64,000 bases of DNA. Origin: an uncultured Lachnospiraceae bacterium (GTDB lineage Bacteria > Bacillota > Clostridia > Lachnospirales > Lachnospiraceae). Below the pieces are notes generated by a model that was not told where the DNA came from, searched no databases, and saw only the letters and a list, made by a program, of their open reading frames with translations. The stretch covers positions 1 through 64,000 of the forward strand of contig CANRGZ010000003.1 of the NCBI GenBank assembly GCA_947630295.1, in the 5' to 3' direction. Shown piece after piece: positions 16,706 to 25,372 of the stretch (the first letter of the stretch is position 1; each line of letters starts with the position of its first letter). The position numbers and the translations under genes are program-made.

Positions 16706-19624
16706 ATGGATTTGGAAAAACTGTCAATGTATACGCTGGCGGAGACGTATCCTCTGGAGGATATCCAGTCGGTGGGCTACTATTTTGTGCACAAGAAAAG
16801 CCAGGCAAAGCTGTGCGTCATTGCCAACGACGATGAAAATAAGGTTTTTATGGCGGGATTCCGCACGCCGCCGGAAAACAATACAGGGCTGCCCCATGTG
16901 CTGGAACATTCCGTGCTCTGCGGATCCAGGCATTTTCCGGCGAAAGACCCTTTCGTGGAGCTGGCCAAGGGTTCCTTAAATACCTTTCTGAACGCCATGA
17001 CCTATCCGGACCGGACGGTGTATCCGGTGGCAAGCTGCAACGATCAGGATTTTAAAAACCTGATGCACGTGTATATGGACGCGGTGTTCTATCCGAATAT
17101 TTATACGAATCCGAAGATTTTAAAGCAGGAAGGATGGCACTATGAACTGGAGGATCCGGAAAGCCCTCTTTCCATTAACGGCGTGGTTTATAATGAAATG
17201 AAGGGGGCCTATTCCCTGCCGGAGGCTTTTCTGGAGCGGGAATCTTTGCGGATGCTGTTTCCGGATACGCCCTTTGCTTATGATTCCGGCGGGTCGCCGG
17301 AGGAAATCCCCCGGCTGACCCAGGAAGACTTTACGGCTTTCCATAAGAAATATTATCATCCTTCCAACAGCTATATTTATCTTTACGGAAATATGGACGT
17401 GGAGGAACGCCTGCTGTGGCTGGACGAGGCCTATCTCTCCGCATTTTCGGCGGCGGAGGCAGATTCGGAGATCGCCTCTCAGCCCCCCTTTGAAAAACCG
17501 GTGGAAAAGGAAATGACTTATCCCATCGGCTCGGAGGAGAGCGAAGCGGAAAATACCTATCTCTGCTCTTATCAGGTGGTGGCGACGCCGGAGGATTACG
17601 AACTGCAGGCGGCCTTTCAGGTGCTGGAATATGTGCTGATTACCGCGCCGGGGGCCCCCATACGGCAGGCGCTGCTGGCGGCGAAGATCGGCAAGGATAT
17701 TCTGGGCGGACTGGAAAAGGATGTGAAGCAGCCCTTCTTTTCCATCATTGCGAAAAATGCGGAAGCCTCCCAGAAAGAGGAGTTTCTGCAGATCATTGAC
17801 AGGGTGCTGAAGGAACAGGCGGAGAAAGGCATTGATAAAAAAGCGCTGGCCGCGGCGCTGCATTCCATGGATTTTTCCTATCGGGAAGCGGATTACGGCA
17901 GATATCCCAGGGGATTGATGTACGGCCTGAACCTGCTGGGGGCCTGGGTCTACGCCAGCCGGCCGCCCTTTGAATCGCTGGAAATGCTCTCGATCTACGC
18001 CTCGTTGAAAAAGAAGGCGGAAGGGGACTATTTTGAAGATCTGATCCGGACCCGCCTGCTGGACAATCCCCACAAACTGGTACTGGTGATGCGGCCGGAA
18101 AAGGGACTGCTGGCCAGGACAGACGCGAAGCTGCGCAGCCAGCTGGACGCGTACAAAAACAGTCTGGACGAAGCCGGCCTCGGCACGCTGATGGAGGATA
18201 CGGCGACGCTGAAACGTTATCAGCAGGAGCCCTCGCCCAAAGAGGCGCTGGACACCATTCCCATGCTGAAGCGCAGCGATATGCGCCGGGAGATCATGCC
18301 CCTCCGCAATGAACAGATACAGATCGGAGGTACGTCTGTACTGCTGCACAGCTATGAAACCAACGGCATCGGCTATATGGATCTGTTATTTGACGTGGGA
18401 GGCATCGCGCCGGAGTACCTCCCGTATCTGTCGCTGCTGAAAAACGTGCTGATGTTTGTGGATACGGATCATTATACCTACCGGGATCTTTATAATGAGG
18501 TACAATGCGTATCCGGCGGCATGTCCTTCCAGACCCTGACCTATGACATTGCCGGGGAAAAGGACGCCTATGGCGTGCAGTTTATGTTCAGCGTGAAAGC
18601 GGTGTACGAGGATTACAGGAAAGTGTTTGCGCTGCTTTCGGAAATCTTATGTACCAGCCATATGGAAAATACAGGCCGGCTGTATGAAATCGTTTCCGAA
18701 CAGAAATCCCAGCTGCAGATGGGAATTTTAAGCTCCGGGCATCTGTTTTCCATGATGCGTTCTTCGGCCAATTACGCGGAGAGCGCCTATGTGGAAGACA
18801 GGTTCTCCGGCATCGGTTATTATGATTTTATCAAAGACATTGAAGAACATTTTGACGACCGCAAGGCGGAAGTCATCCGGAAACTGCAGCGTCTCTCGGC
18901 AATGATTTTTGATCCGGCACGGATGCAAATCAGCTTTACGGGAAGCCAAAAAGGCGCGGAAAACCTGGGCGGGCTTCTGCCGGGGTTCATAAAGGATCTG
19001 CAGGAACGTCATCAGGCGCCCATGGAATACGGCAGCATTTCGCTGCCCCGCAAAAACGAGGGCATCAAATGCGCTTCCAAAGTGCAGTATGTGGCCCAGA
19101 CCGGGGATTTCGGAAAGATTTCCACGGAATATCACGGCGTTTTGAACGTGGTGGCCACCATGATGCGCTACGATTATCTCTGGAATGAAATCCGTGTGCT
19201 GGGCGGTGCTTACGGCTGTATGAACGGCTACGGAAGAACCGGAAGGGGGTATTTCATTTCTTACCGGGACCCGCATCTGCAGCGGACGCTGGAGGTCTAC
19301 CGCAAAGCCGCCGACTATCTCAGGACCTTTGACGGGGGCGAGGATGCAATCACCCGGTATATCATCGGGACTTTAAGCGATCTGGACGCGCCGCTGTCCG
19401 AGAGCAAAAAGGGCAGCCGTTCGCTGATGGCCTGGCTGTCCCGTGTGGACGAGGGGACCATCGCAAAGGAACGAAAGGAAATTCTGGAGATCACGAAAGA
19501 AGATATCCGCCGCATGGGCGATCTGATCGAACAGATTGTGGAGGATCATCAGTTCTGTGTCATCGGAAATGAGGAAAAAATCGAGGAAAACGCCGGGCTG
19601 TTTGACGTAGTCCGGGCGTTATAG
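16706..19624 (+). CDS. M16C insulinase-family metalloprotease (presequence-protease type)
   Basis: 972 residues, normal for the single-chain M16C subfamily. The inverted zinc motif HxxEH is HVLEH at 64-68, with the distal Glu in NEMKGAYS. Two peptidase M16 halves enclose a linker region; the C-terminal half has lost the zinc motif, as expected. Related proteins (PreP, Cym1) degrade short unfolded peptides in an enclosed chamber. It has no signal peptide, so it is probably cytoplasmic. The TAG stop sits two bases before copy 2 of the dispersed repeat. Confidence 0.9.
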   Translation: MDLEKLSMYTLAETYPLEDIQSVGYYFVHKKSQAKLCVIANDDENKVFMAGFRTPPENNTGLPHVLEHSVLCGSRHFPAKDPFVELAKGSLNTFLNAMTYPDRTVYPVASCNDQDFKNLMHVYMDAVFYPNIYTNPKILKQEGWHYELEDPESPLSINGVVYNEMKGAYSLPEAFLERESLRMLFPDTPFAYDSGGSPEEIPRLTQEDFTAFHKKYYHPSNSYIYLYGNMDVEERLLWLDEAYLSAFSAAEADSEIASQPPFEKPVEKEMTYPIGSEESEAENTYLCSYQVVATPEDYELQAAFQVLEYVLITAPGAPIRQALLAAKIGKDILGGLEKDVKQPFFSIIAKNAEASQKEEFLQIIDRVLKEQAEKGIDKKALAAALHSMDFSYREADYGRYPRGLMYGLNLLGAWVYASRPPFESLEMLSIYASLKKKAEGDYFEDLIRTRLLDNPHKLVLVMRPEKGLLARTDAKLRSQLDAYKNSLDEAGLGTLMEDTATLKRYQQEPSPKEALDTIPMLKRSDMRREIMPLRNEQIQIGGTSVLLHSYETNGIGYMDLLFDVGGIAPEYLPYLSLLKNVLMFVDTDHYTYRDLYNEVQCVSGGMSFQTLTYDIAGEKDAYGVQFMFSVKAVYEDYRKVFALLSEILCTSHMENTGRLYEIVSEQKSQLQMGILSSGHLFSMMRSSANYAESAYVEDRFSGIGYYDFIKDIEEHFDDRKAEVIRKLQRLSAMIFDPARMQISFTGSQKGAENLGGLLPGFIKDLQERHQAPMEYGSISLPRKNEGIKCASKVQYVAQTGDFGKISTEYHGVLNVVATMMRYDYLWNEIRVLGGAYGCMNGYGRTGRGYFISYRDPHLQRTLEVYRKAADYLRTFDGGEDAITRYIIGTLSDLDAPLSESKKGSRSLMAWLSRVDEGTIAKERKEILEITKEDIRRMGDLIEQIVEDHQFCVIGNEEKIEENAGLFDVVRAL

Positions 19625-19625
19625 G

Positions 19626-19707
19626 AGGAGGAAGGCTTATGCGAAGCATAACTCAAAATGCCTTCCGACGATTTGGCAGGGGCGCCCTGAAAGGGCGCGC
19701 GTGCCGT
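19626..19707 (+). repeat. Dispersed structured repeat, copy 2
   Basis: Begins AGGAGGAAGGCTTATGCGAA two bases after the protease stop codon and ends GTGCCGT seven bases before the era ribosome binding site. The second hairpin here is GGCA-ggg-GCGCCCT-gaa-AGGGCGC-gcg-TGCC, longer than in copies 1 and 3 but fully paired. Confidence 0.92.
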
Positions 19708-19724
19708 TACCCCAGGAGGTTTTT

Positions 19725-20633
19725 ATGCCAGCAGATAAAAAATCCGGCTTTGTGACCTTGGTGGGCCGGCCGAACGTAGGAAAATCCACGCTGATGAACT
19801 GTCTCATCGGACAGAAAATCGCCATTACTTCTGCAAAACCCCAGACCACAAGGAACCGGATCCGCACCGTGTTTACGGATGAGCGGGGCCAGATCGTCTT
19901 TGTGGACACACCGGGGATGCACAAGGCAAAAAACAAGCTGGGCGATTATATGATGGAAACGGTGATCAAAAGCATCCGGGACGTGGATCTGATCTGCTGG
20001 CTGGTGGAAATCGAGCGAAAGCCCGGCAAAGCCGAAGAAAAAATCGTGGAAACCATGAAAAATATGGGGATTCCCGTGATTCTGGTCATCAATAAAATCG
20101 ACGGGCACCGGCCGGCAGCAGTGATGGAAAGCATTGCCGCGTATCAGCATCTGATGCCTTTTGACAGCGTAGTTCCGGTTTCCGCCATGGAGGGAAGCAA
20201 CACCGAAGAACTGCTGTCGGAGATTTTCCGGCTGCTGCCTGCAGGCCCCATGTATTACGATGCGGAGACCCTGACGGATCAGCCGGAGCGGCAGATCGCG
20301 GCGGAAATCATCCGGGAAAAGGCGCTGCACGCCCTGGAAGAGGAAATTCCCCACGGCATTGCGGTGACGATTGAAAAAATGTCGGTGCGTCCCGGCAGAA
20401 AGCTGATGGAGATCGAAGCCAGTATCATTTGCGAAAAAGATTCCCATAAGGGCATTATCATCGGCAAAGGCGGGCAGATGTTAAAAACCATTGGCAGCCG
20501 CGCCCGCTTTGAACTGGAAAAAATGCTGCAGATGCAGGTCATACTGCATCTCTGGGTCAAAGTCCGCAAAGACTGGCGGGACAGCGATTTGATGCTGAAA
20601 AATTTCGGCTACGATAAAAAGCGGATCGACTGA
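19725..20633 (+). CDS. era: GTPase Era
   Basis: 302 residues. GTPase motifs GRPNVGKST (G1), DTPGMH (G3) and NKID (G4), followed by a C-terminal KH RNA-binding domain with GIIIGKGGQMLKTIG. Era binds 16S rRNA and helps 30S maturation. ATG 19725 has AGGAGG five bases upstream; an earlier in-frame GTG at 19701 lies inside the repeat and is unlikely. The neighbours yqzL and recO keep the order known from Bacillus. Confidence 0.96.
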   Translation: MPADKKSGFVTLVGRPNVGKSTLMNCLIGQKIAITSAKPQTTRNRIRTVFTDERGQIVFVDTPGMHKAKNKLGDYMMETVIKSIRDVDLICWLVEIERKPGKAEEKIVETMKNMGIPVILVINKIDGHRPAAVMESIAAYQHLMPFDSVVPVSAMEGSNTEELLSEIFRLLPAGPMYYDAETLTDQPERQIAAEIIREKALHALEEEIPHGIAVTIEKMSVRPGRKLMEIEASIICEKDSHKGIIIGKGGQMLKTIGSRARFELEKMLQMQVILHLWVKVRKDWRDSDLMLKNFGYDKKRID

Positions 20634-20718
20634 GTCAGGGAATTACTGACAGTATAGAAAAGCGGTCATTTGAAAAAGCTAAGAGAAGGATAAAATTTTT
20701 AAAAAAGGGACAAAAATT

Positions 20719-20874
20719 ATGAATGACCGTTTATGGAAGAATTTTGAAAATACAGGCAGTGTGGCGGCTTATCTTGCATACAGAGGCATAAGCGTGCAGA
20801 AAGAAAGTAAAGGCAATGGAGAAGACAGCAGCAACGGGAATCGTTCTGGCAGCCTCACCGGTGGGGGAATATGA
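20719..20874 (+). CDS. yqzL: YqzL family small protein
   Basis: 51 residues beginning MNDRLWKNFENTGSVAAYLA. The W-x-x-F-x-x-T-G-x-x-x-x-Y-L pattern and the position between era and recO match the YqzL family, small proteins of unknown function. AAAAAAGGGA lies eight bases upstream of ATG. The last third overlaps the recO start by 59 nt in another frame and is low-complexity (Gly/Ser-rich), so the conserved part ends near the overlap. Confidence 0.7.
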   Translation: MNDRLWKNFENTGSVAAYLAYRGISVQKESKGNGEDSSNGNRSGSLTGGGI

Positions 20875-21487
20875 CAAACGGCTCCTGATCCTGACAAAAG
20901 AATACGGAAAAATATCCGCTTTTGCCCGGGGCGCCAGAAAACCCACCAGTATGCTGGTGGCGGCGGCCAATCCTTTTGCTTTCGGGCAGTTTGATCTGTA
21001 CGAAGGCAAGAGCAGTTTTCAGGTGACTGCGTTTTATGCGCAGCATTATTTCCGGGAGCTGACCGCAGATCCGGAAAGCGCGTACTACGGTTTTTATTTT
21101 CTGGAGCTCTGTGATTATTATGCACGGGAGTTTACGGATGAACGGGAAACCCTGGCGCTTTTGTACCAGTCGCTGAAAGCGCTGGTACATAAAAAGATTT
21201 CCAACCGGCTGGTGCGGCGGGTTTTTGAACTGCGCATGATGCGGATCAACGGAGAGCTGCCGTCTGCGGAACAGATGCAGCTGCAGGATCAGACTCTGCA
21301 GTATACCGTGGAATTTATTCTGAAAACCCCGGTGGAAAAGCTCTATACCTTTGTACTGTCCGAACCGCTGCTGCGGGCGCTGGAGCAGCTGGCGGATTTT
21401 TACCGGAACAGGACCATTGACCGAAAGCTGCATGCGCTGGAAATTCTGGAAGGCATGCTGCCGGACGAAGGAGAAAACAAATGTTAA
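20816..21487 (+). CDS. recO: DNA repair protein RecO
   Basis: 223 residues. N-terminal OB fold (TGIVLAASPVGEYDKRLLILTKEYGKISAFARGARKP) and a helical C-terminal domain. RecO loads RecA with RecR during recombinational repair. The four-Cys zinc motif seen in many RecO proteins is absent: the only cysteines are one near residue 100 and the last residue. It overlaps yqzL upstream and exonuclease III downstream (seven bases), so it is translationally coupled. Confidence 0.88.
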   Translation: MEKTAATGIVLAASPVGEYDKRLLILTKEYGKISAFARGARKPTSMLVAAANPFAFGQFDLYEGKSSFQVTAFYAQHYFRELTADPESAYYGFYFLELCDYYAREFTDERETLALLYQSLKALVHKKISNRLVRRVFELRMMRINGELPSAEQMQLQDQTLQYTVEFILKTPVEKLYTFVLSEPLLRALEQLADFYRNRTIDRKLHALEILEGMLPDEGENKC

Positions 21488-22236
21488 AAATGATATCATG
21501 GAATGTCAACGGCTTCAGAGCCTGCCTGCAAAAAGGCTTTGAGGATTTTTTCAAGGCGGCGGACGCGGATATTTTCTGCCTGCAGGAGACGAAGATGCAG
21601 CCGGGACAGGCGGATTTTCGGGCGGAAGGCTATTATGAATATTATTTCAGCGCCGAGAAAAAAGGATATTCCGGCACCGCGGTATTTGCAAAGCAGGAGC
21701 CGCTTTCCGTCACCTGCGGCATCGACGGCGGTTTTATGGACGAAGGCAGAGTTATAACCCTGGAATATGCGGATTTTTATCTCATTACATCCTATACGCC
21801 CAACGCCCAGCCGGAGCTGAAGCGCATCGGCTACCGGATGGCCTATGAGGATGCCCTGCGTACATATATGAAAAAACTGGATGCGTCCAAACCCGTGATT
21901 CTCTGCGGGGATCTGAATGTGGCCCATCAGGAAATCGATTTGAAAAATCCCAAATCCAACGTGGGAAATCCCGGCTTTTCCGACCAGGAACGGGGCAAGT
22001 TTTCGGAGCTTCTGGCCGCCGGATTTACGGATTCTTTCCGTTATCTTTATCCGGACAAGAAAGACGCCTACAGCTGGTGGTCCTACCGGATGCGGGCAAG
22101 AGAAAAAAATGTGGGTTGGCGAATCGATTATTTTGTGGTATCATCTTCTCTGCAAGAGAAAATCTCGGATGCGCTGATTTACAGCGAAGTAACCGGCAGC
22201 GACCACTGTCCGGTGGGAATCGTGGTGAATTTATAA
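21481..22236 (+). CDS. exoA: Exodeoxyribonuclease III / AP endonuclease
   Basis: 251 residues, complete. Catalytic motifs of the EEP superfamily: SWNVNGFRAC, LQETKMQ (metal Glu), SYTPNAQ, GDLNVAHQEIDLKNPK, WWSYRMRAREKNVGWRIDYF and SDHCPVGI. It repairs abasic sites and 3'-blocked ends in DNA. It overlaps the recO 3' end. Confidence 0.95.
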   Translation: MLKMISWNVNGFRACLQKGFEDFFKAADADIFCLQETKMQPGQADFRAEGYYEYYFSAEKKGYSGTAVFAKQEPLSVTCGIDGGFMDEGRVITLEYADFYLITSYTPNAQPELKRIGYRMAYEDALRTYMKKLDASKPVILCGDLNVAHQEIDLKNPKSNVGNPGFSDQERGKFSELLAAGFTDSFRYLYPDKKDAYSWWSYRMRAREKNVGWRIDYFVVSSSLQEKISDALIYSEVTGSDHCPVGIVVNL

Positions 22237-22294
22237 AAAAATAGGGTAATTTATGCCGCAAAACTCCTGAAAAATAAGTCCAAAGTGGGAGACC

Positions 22295-22323
22295 TTTACA
22301 AAACGAAAGCTTTGTGTTATAAT
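22295..22323 (+). promoter_or_regulatory. Sigma-A promoter of tRNA-Arg
   Basis: TTTACA at 22295-22300, a 17-nt spacer and TATAAT at 22318-22323, 33 nt before the tRNA. Confidence 0.8.
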
Positions 22324-22355
22324 GACAGTGTCGCATGTAAATATGTGCGTTTTAA

Positions 22356-22428
22356 GCACCCGTAGCTCAGGGGATAGAGCAATGGTTTCCGGTGCCATGT
22401 GGCGGGGGTTCGAATCCCTCCGGGTGTG
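22356..22428 (+). tRNA. tRNA-Arg(CCG)
   Basis: 73 nt. Acceptor GCACCCG pairs with CGGGTGT (the first pair is G-U). D arm GCTC/GAGC, anticodon arm ATGGT-TTCCGGT-GCCAT with anticodon CCG, and T loop TTCGAAT. CCA is not encoded. Confidence 0.88.
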
Positions 22429-22459
22429 CTTTTTTACCATCAGAGAAAGGAGTTTGCGC

Positions 22460-23572
22460 ATGTTTAAGAAATGTTGCCGCATGGTGAAGCAGTATGCACG
22501 GCTTTACGGCAGGCAGATACGGTTTTCCGCTTTGGGCATTTTATGTGTTATACTGATCGTGCTGATTGTCATCGATCAGAAAACCGCGAATCAACCTGAT
22601 CCCGGCGCGATTCTGACCGATGCGTACGACGAAGTCAACGAGCTGGTGAATTCGTATTATACGGCGGTGGCCGCCGGGGATACGGACAGCCTGAAAAAGA
22701 TCGTTGTCCCGTTTACCGCTGCGGATGAACAGGCAGTGACGCACAAAAGTACGCTGGTGGAAAGCTACGACAACATCAAATGTTATACTCATAAAAAAGG
22801 CGTTACCAAGAATTACTACATCGTATTTGCATATTACGAAATCCGTTTTCCGGATGTGCAGACCCCGGTACCGGGTATGGAGACCCACTTTATATGCCGG
22901 GATTCGGAGGGCAAGCTGTATATCAATAATGACCCGGAGCGCCTGACGGAATCCCAGAAAAGCAGGCTGCAGACCGTGCTTGGCAAGATCGAGACGGAAG
23001 CGCTGTTTGATGAGGTGGAGACATCCTTTGCAATGGCACTCAGTTCCGATGAAGGCGTTTACAATTTCGTGGAGGCGCTGGACGAGGATCTGGCCAAATC
23101 AGCCGACGCGCTGAAAGACAAGAACAAGGATGCCGCCGGGAAAAACGGGGAATTAAAGGTCGGCGAGACGGATCCGCCGAAGACGGCCGGAGATGTGAAG
23201 AAAACCCAGGTGGCAGTCATCAATCTGGATCTGTATGAGTCGGATGATACGTCGTCCACCGTGGTCAGTGTGATTCCGGTAGGTTCCGGCGTATATGTGG
23301 ACAGCAACAAGGAAAACGGCTTTTCCGCTGTGACCTACAACAACATTACCGGCTACGTGGAAAGCAAGTATATTTACAACAGCCTTGACGTGAACGACAC
23401 TGTTACCGGCAGCTGCGCTTACTATGCTTCCTGCAGCAGTGTAATCGATCCCATGGGCAATCTGGAAGCGGGACAGAGTTATGAAAGGACCCGTTATTTC
23501 GGAAACGGCTACAGCGAGATCAAACTGAACGATACATACGTATATGTGAAAACAGAAGAACTGGATCATTAA
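22460..23572 (+). CDS. Membrane-anchored protein with SH3-like domain
   Basis: 370 residues. One transmembrane helix at about 22-44 (FSALGILCVILIVLIVID) after a basic cytoplasmic start. An outer domain of about 150 residues begins ILTDAYDEVNELVNSYYTAVAAGD and has an NTF2-like feel. A charged linker (ADALKDKNKDAAGKNG) leads into a bacterial SH3-type domain at about 255-320 (VAVINLDLYESDDTSSTVVSV, GYVESKYIYN), then a C-terminal beta-rich tail. Such anchored SH3 proteins often bind cell wall, but the role here is unknown. ATG 22460 has AAAGGAG upstream; it may be read through from tRNA-Arg. Confidence 0.75.
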   Translation: MFKKCCRMVKQYARLYGRQIRFSALGILCVILIVLIVIDQKTANQPDPGAILTDAYDEVNELVNSYYTAVAAGDTDSLKKIVVPFTAADEQAVTHKSTLVESYDNIKCYTHKKGVTKNYYIVFAYYEIRFPDVQTPVPGMETHFICRDSEGKLYINNDPERLTESQKSRLQTVLGKIETEALFDEVETSFAMALSSDEGVYNFVEALDEDLAKSADALKDKNKDAAGKNGELKVGETDPPKTAGDVKKTQVAVINLDLYESDDTSSTVVSVIPVGSGVYVDSNKENGFSAVTYNNITGYVESKYIYNSLDVNDTVTGSCAYYASCSSVIDPMGNLEAGQSYERTRYFGNGYSEIKLNDTYVYVKTEELDH

Positions 23573-23579
23573 TAAACAA

Positions 23580-23609
23580 AAGGCTTCCTGCAGACAGCGG
23601 GAAGCCTTA
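23580..23609. terminator. Hairpin terminator between convergent genes
   Basis: AAGGCTTCCtGC and GCgGGAAGCCTT form a long stem. On the minus strand it is followed by TTTTGTTT, so it works best for the minus-strand gene ending at 23607; on the plus strand the T run is poor. Confidence 0.65.
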
Positions 23610-24128
23610 TTCTATGACGTCAATGATTCTTTTGGGTGTGATGCTGCGCGTGCAGGCGCCTGTAAATGACGGCTGGTATTCGTAATGGTCCAGGGCCTCG
23701 TAAGCGATGCATTTGACCAGTTCCAGAACGAAGGAAATCCGGTGGTTTTCCGAAATGTCGCTGAAACGGATGATACAGCGGACGGCACTGCCTGTGATTA
23801 TCGCGTCTGCGGCGTCGGCCGGCATATAAAACGGAATGCCGTCCTTCACTTTGAGGCCATGGGCGCGGAGTTCTTCCGGCGTATGGCCGCAGGCCGGGCA
23901 GAGGGCTTCAAAGGCCCTGTTTTTCAGGATTTCCATCATCTCACACAGAAGTTCGGAAAGGGCAGGATCCTTGCGGACGGCGTCCGGTGTCAGACTGCAG
24001 TGCATATAGGCGCCGAAATACCGTATGTTTTTATGAAAATACGGACGCAGCAGTTTCAGGTTCCGCAGCGCAAGCTGTTTCAGCGCGGCAGGATAAGTGA
24101 AGGGCTGGTTTAATCTGATTCTGATCAT
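23607..24128 (-). CDS. Hypothetical protein with a CxxC motif
   Basis: 173 residues, no signal peptide or membrane segment. A CPACGHTPEEL motif near residue 77 could be half a zinc site. The C-terminal third (ISFVLELVKCIAYEALDHYEY) looks alpha/beta. I do not recognise the family. It has its own good promoter on the minus strand (24198-24226) and a terminator, which supports expression as a single gene. Confidence 0.6.
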   Translation of the reverse strand: MIRIRLNQPFTYPAALKQLALRNLKLLRPYFHKNIRYFGAYMHCSLTPDAVRKDPALSELLCEMMEILKNRAFEALCPACGHTPEELRAHGLKVKDGIPFYMPADAADAIITGSAVRCIIRFSDISENHRISFVLELVKCIAYEALDHYEYQPSFTGACTRSITPKRIIDVIE

Positions 24129-24197
24129 CTTTGGTCTCTTTCAAAAAAGTTTCTGCTTTGAAACACGAGCGGAAGCTTATTTTTTGATGTAATCATG

Positions 24198-24226
24198 AGT
24201 ATAAATGATTTTTGCAGCGCTTTCAA
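24198..24226 (-). promoter_or_regulatory. Sigma-A promoter of the hypothetical minus-strand gene
   Basis: On the minus strand TTGAAA (24226-24221), 17 nt and TATACT (24203-24198), about 70 nt before the start codon. The minus-35 overlaps a partly palindromic TTGAAAGCGCTGCAA. Confidence 0.65.
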
Positions 24227-24315
24227 GCAGGCTTTTGCCGCGGTTCTTCGAATAATCTGTCCGAAATCCGCAAAGACTATAGCAGACAGCAAGAAAGACG
24301 AAAGGAGACAAACAG

Positions 24316-24747
24316 GTGATCAGCAATTCTGATAAAAGGCTTTTGCATGAAACGTATAAAAATGCTTCGGCAGCGGTGGATACGATTTACGCGATGATGG
24401 ACAAGGTGGAGGATGAGGAGCTGGCGCTGGATCTGACCAGGCAGCTGGGAAAATACACTTCGATTCAGGATCGGGCGGAGGAAGAACTGATCGTATCCGG
24501 AGACCGGCCCGCGCCTTCTGCGATGAAACGCGCATGGTGCAGAGCGTCCTCCTTTGTCAGGACCATGGGAAAACGCAAGGCGTCTGCAGCCGCCAATATG
24601 CTGATCCGGGAAAACACCGGGAGAATCATATCCACAACCAAATCCCTGCACGATAATCTTTCCGCAAAAAAAGAGTATTGTGAGCTGGCGGACGAACTGA
24701 TGGACTTTGAGCAGCGCAATATCAGCAGAATGAAAAACTATCTTTAA
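24316..24747 (+). CDS. Hypothetical helical protein
   Basis: 143 residues, almost entirely predicted helix, with regular acidic and basic heptads (LLHETYKNASAAVDTIYAMMD, ELADELMDFEQRNISRMKNYL). The length and four-helix pattern resemble small ferritin-like or DUF2383-type bundles, but clear metal-ligand motifs are not evident. It starts at GTG with AAAGGAG about nine bases upstream. Role unknown. Confidence 0.6.
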   Translation: MISNSDKRLLHETYKNASAAVDTIYAMMDKVEDEELALDLTRQLGKYTSIQDRAEEELIVSGDRPAPSAMKRAWCRASSFVRTMGKRKASAAANMLIRENTGRIISTTKSLHDNLSAKKEYCELADELMDFEQRNISRMKNYL

Positions 24748-24850
24748 AATCATGGCATAAGCGGCCTGCCCGCTTCATAAAATGAATCGAAAAAAGGCCA
24801 TGCCGTTACATGTGTTTGTACCGGCATGGTTCCTGTATGCGGAGGGTTTT

Positions 24851-25201
24851 ATGAAGCTCAAATCGTTGCTGAAGGTTATGTTTGTTACATATCTGTTTTC
24901 TGCGGTCCTGCTGATTGTACTGGCGGCGGTCCTGTATAAATTCGGTCTGAGCGCTCAGAAGCTGCGCTTAGGGGTCATGGCCATTTACTGCCTTTCCGGT
25001 TTTTTAAGCGGCTTTCTGATGGGAAAAATTGTCCAGACCAAAAAATATCTCTGGGGCGTCGTGACAGGGCTGTGCTATTTTGCCGCCCTGGCGGCCGTTT
25101 CTCTGATTCTGCACGGGGGCTTTCAGGGAAATTATAAAAATATCCTGATGCAGCTGGCGCTCTGCCTGGCTTCCGGCATGATCGGCGGCGCGCTGGCCTG
25201 A
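24851..25201 (+). CDS. TIGR04086 family membrane protein
   Basis: 116 residues with four hydrophobic segments (FVTYLFSAVLLIVLAAVLY; LGVMAIYCLSGFLSGFLMG; LWGVVTGLCYFAALAAVSLIL; ILMQLALCLASGMIGGALA). The length, four-helix plan and position directly before secDF match the TIGR04086 family of Clostridia. ATG 24851 has GGAGGG four bases upstream and is preferred over an in-frame ATG at 24782. Function unknown. Confidence 0.7.
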   Translation: MKLKSLLKVMFVTYLFSAVLLIVLAAVLYKFGLSAQKLRLGVMAIYCLSGFLSGFLMGKIVQTKKYLWGVVTGLCYFAALAAVSLILHGGFQGNYKNILMQLALCLASGMIGGALA

Positions 25202-25254
25202 AGAAAGAGGGGCGTTTTTGCATGGAAATCTCCGGGGCTGCCCATGAAAACTGC

Positions 25255-25283
25255 TTGCTATGCCGCGGGGATTGTGCTATAGT
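25255..25283 (+). promoter_or_regulatory. Sigma-A promoter of secDF
   Basis: TTGCTA at 25255-25260, 17 nt and TATAGT at 25278-25283, giving a leader of about 80 nt before secDF. Confidence 0.65.
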
Positions 25284-25372
25284 ATATTAGTCGTTTTGCG
25301 ACATTTTTTATAATTCATGTGAAAAGCGCCAAAGACTTTTTACATTAGATAAAAAAGAGGAGTTTCAGTCAG

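Noticed and set aside
24215-24229. CcpA (cre) operator TTGAAAGCGCTGCAA over the promoter of the hypothetical gene
   Set aside because: The right half-site deviates from the consensus at several positions, and the spacing is one base short when read on the other strand.
25222-25290. 22-codon ORF starting MEISGAAHEN with three Cys (C-x-x-C-x-x-x-C), considered as a SCIFF-like peptide
   Set aside because: It lacks the six-Cys pattern, overlaps the secDF promoter, and only a loosely spaced AAAGAGGGG precedes it. No maturase gene is nearby.
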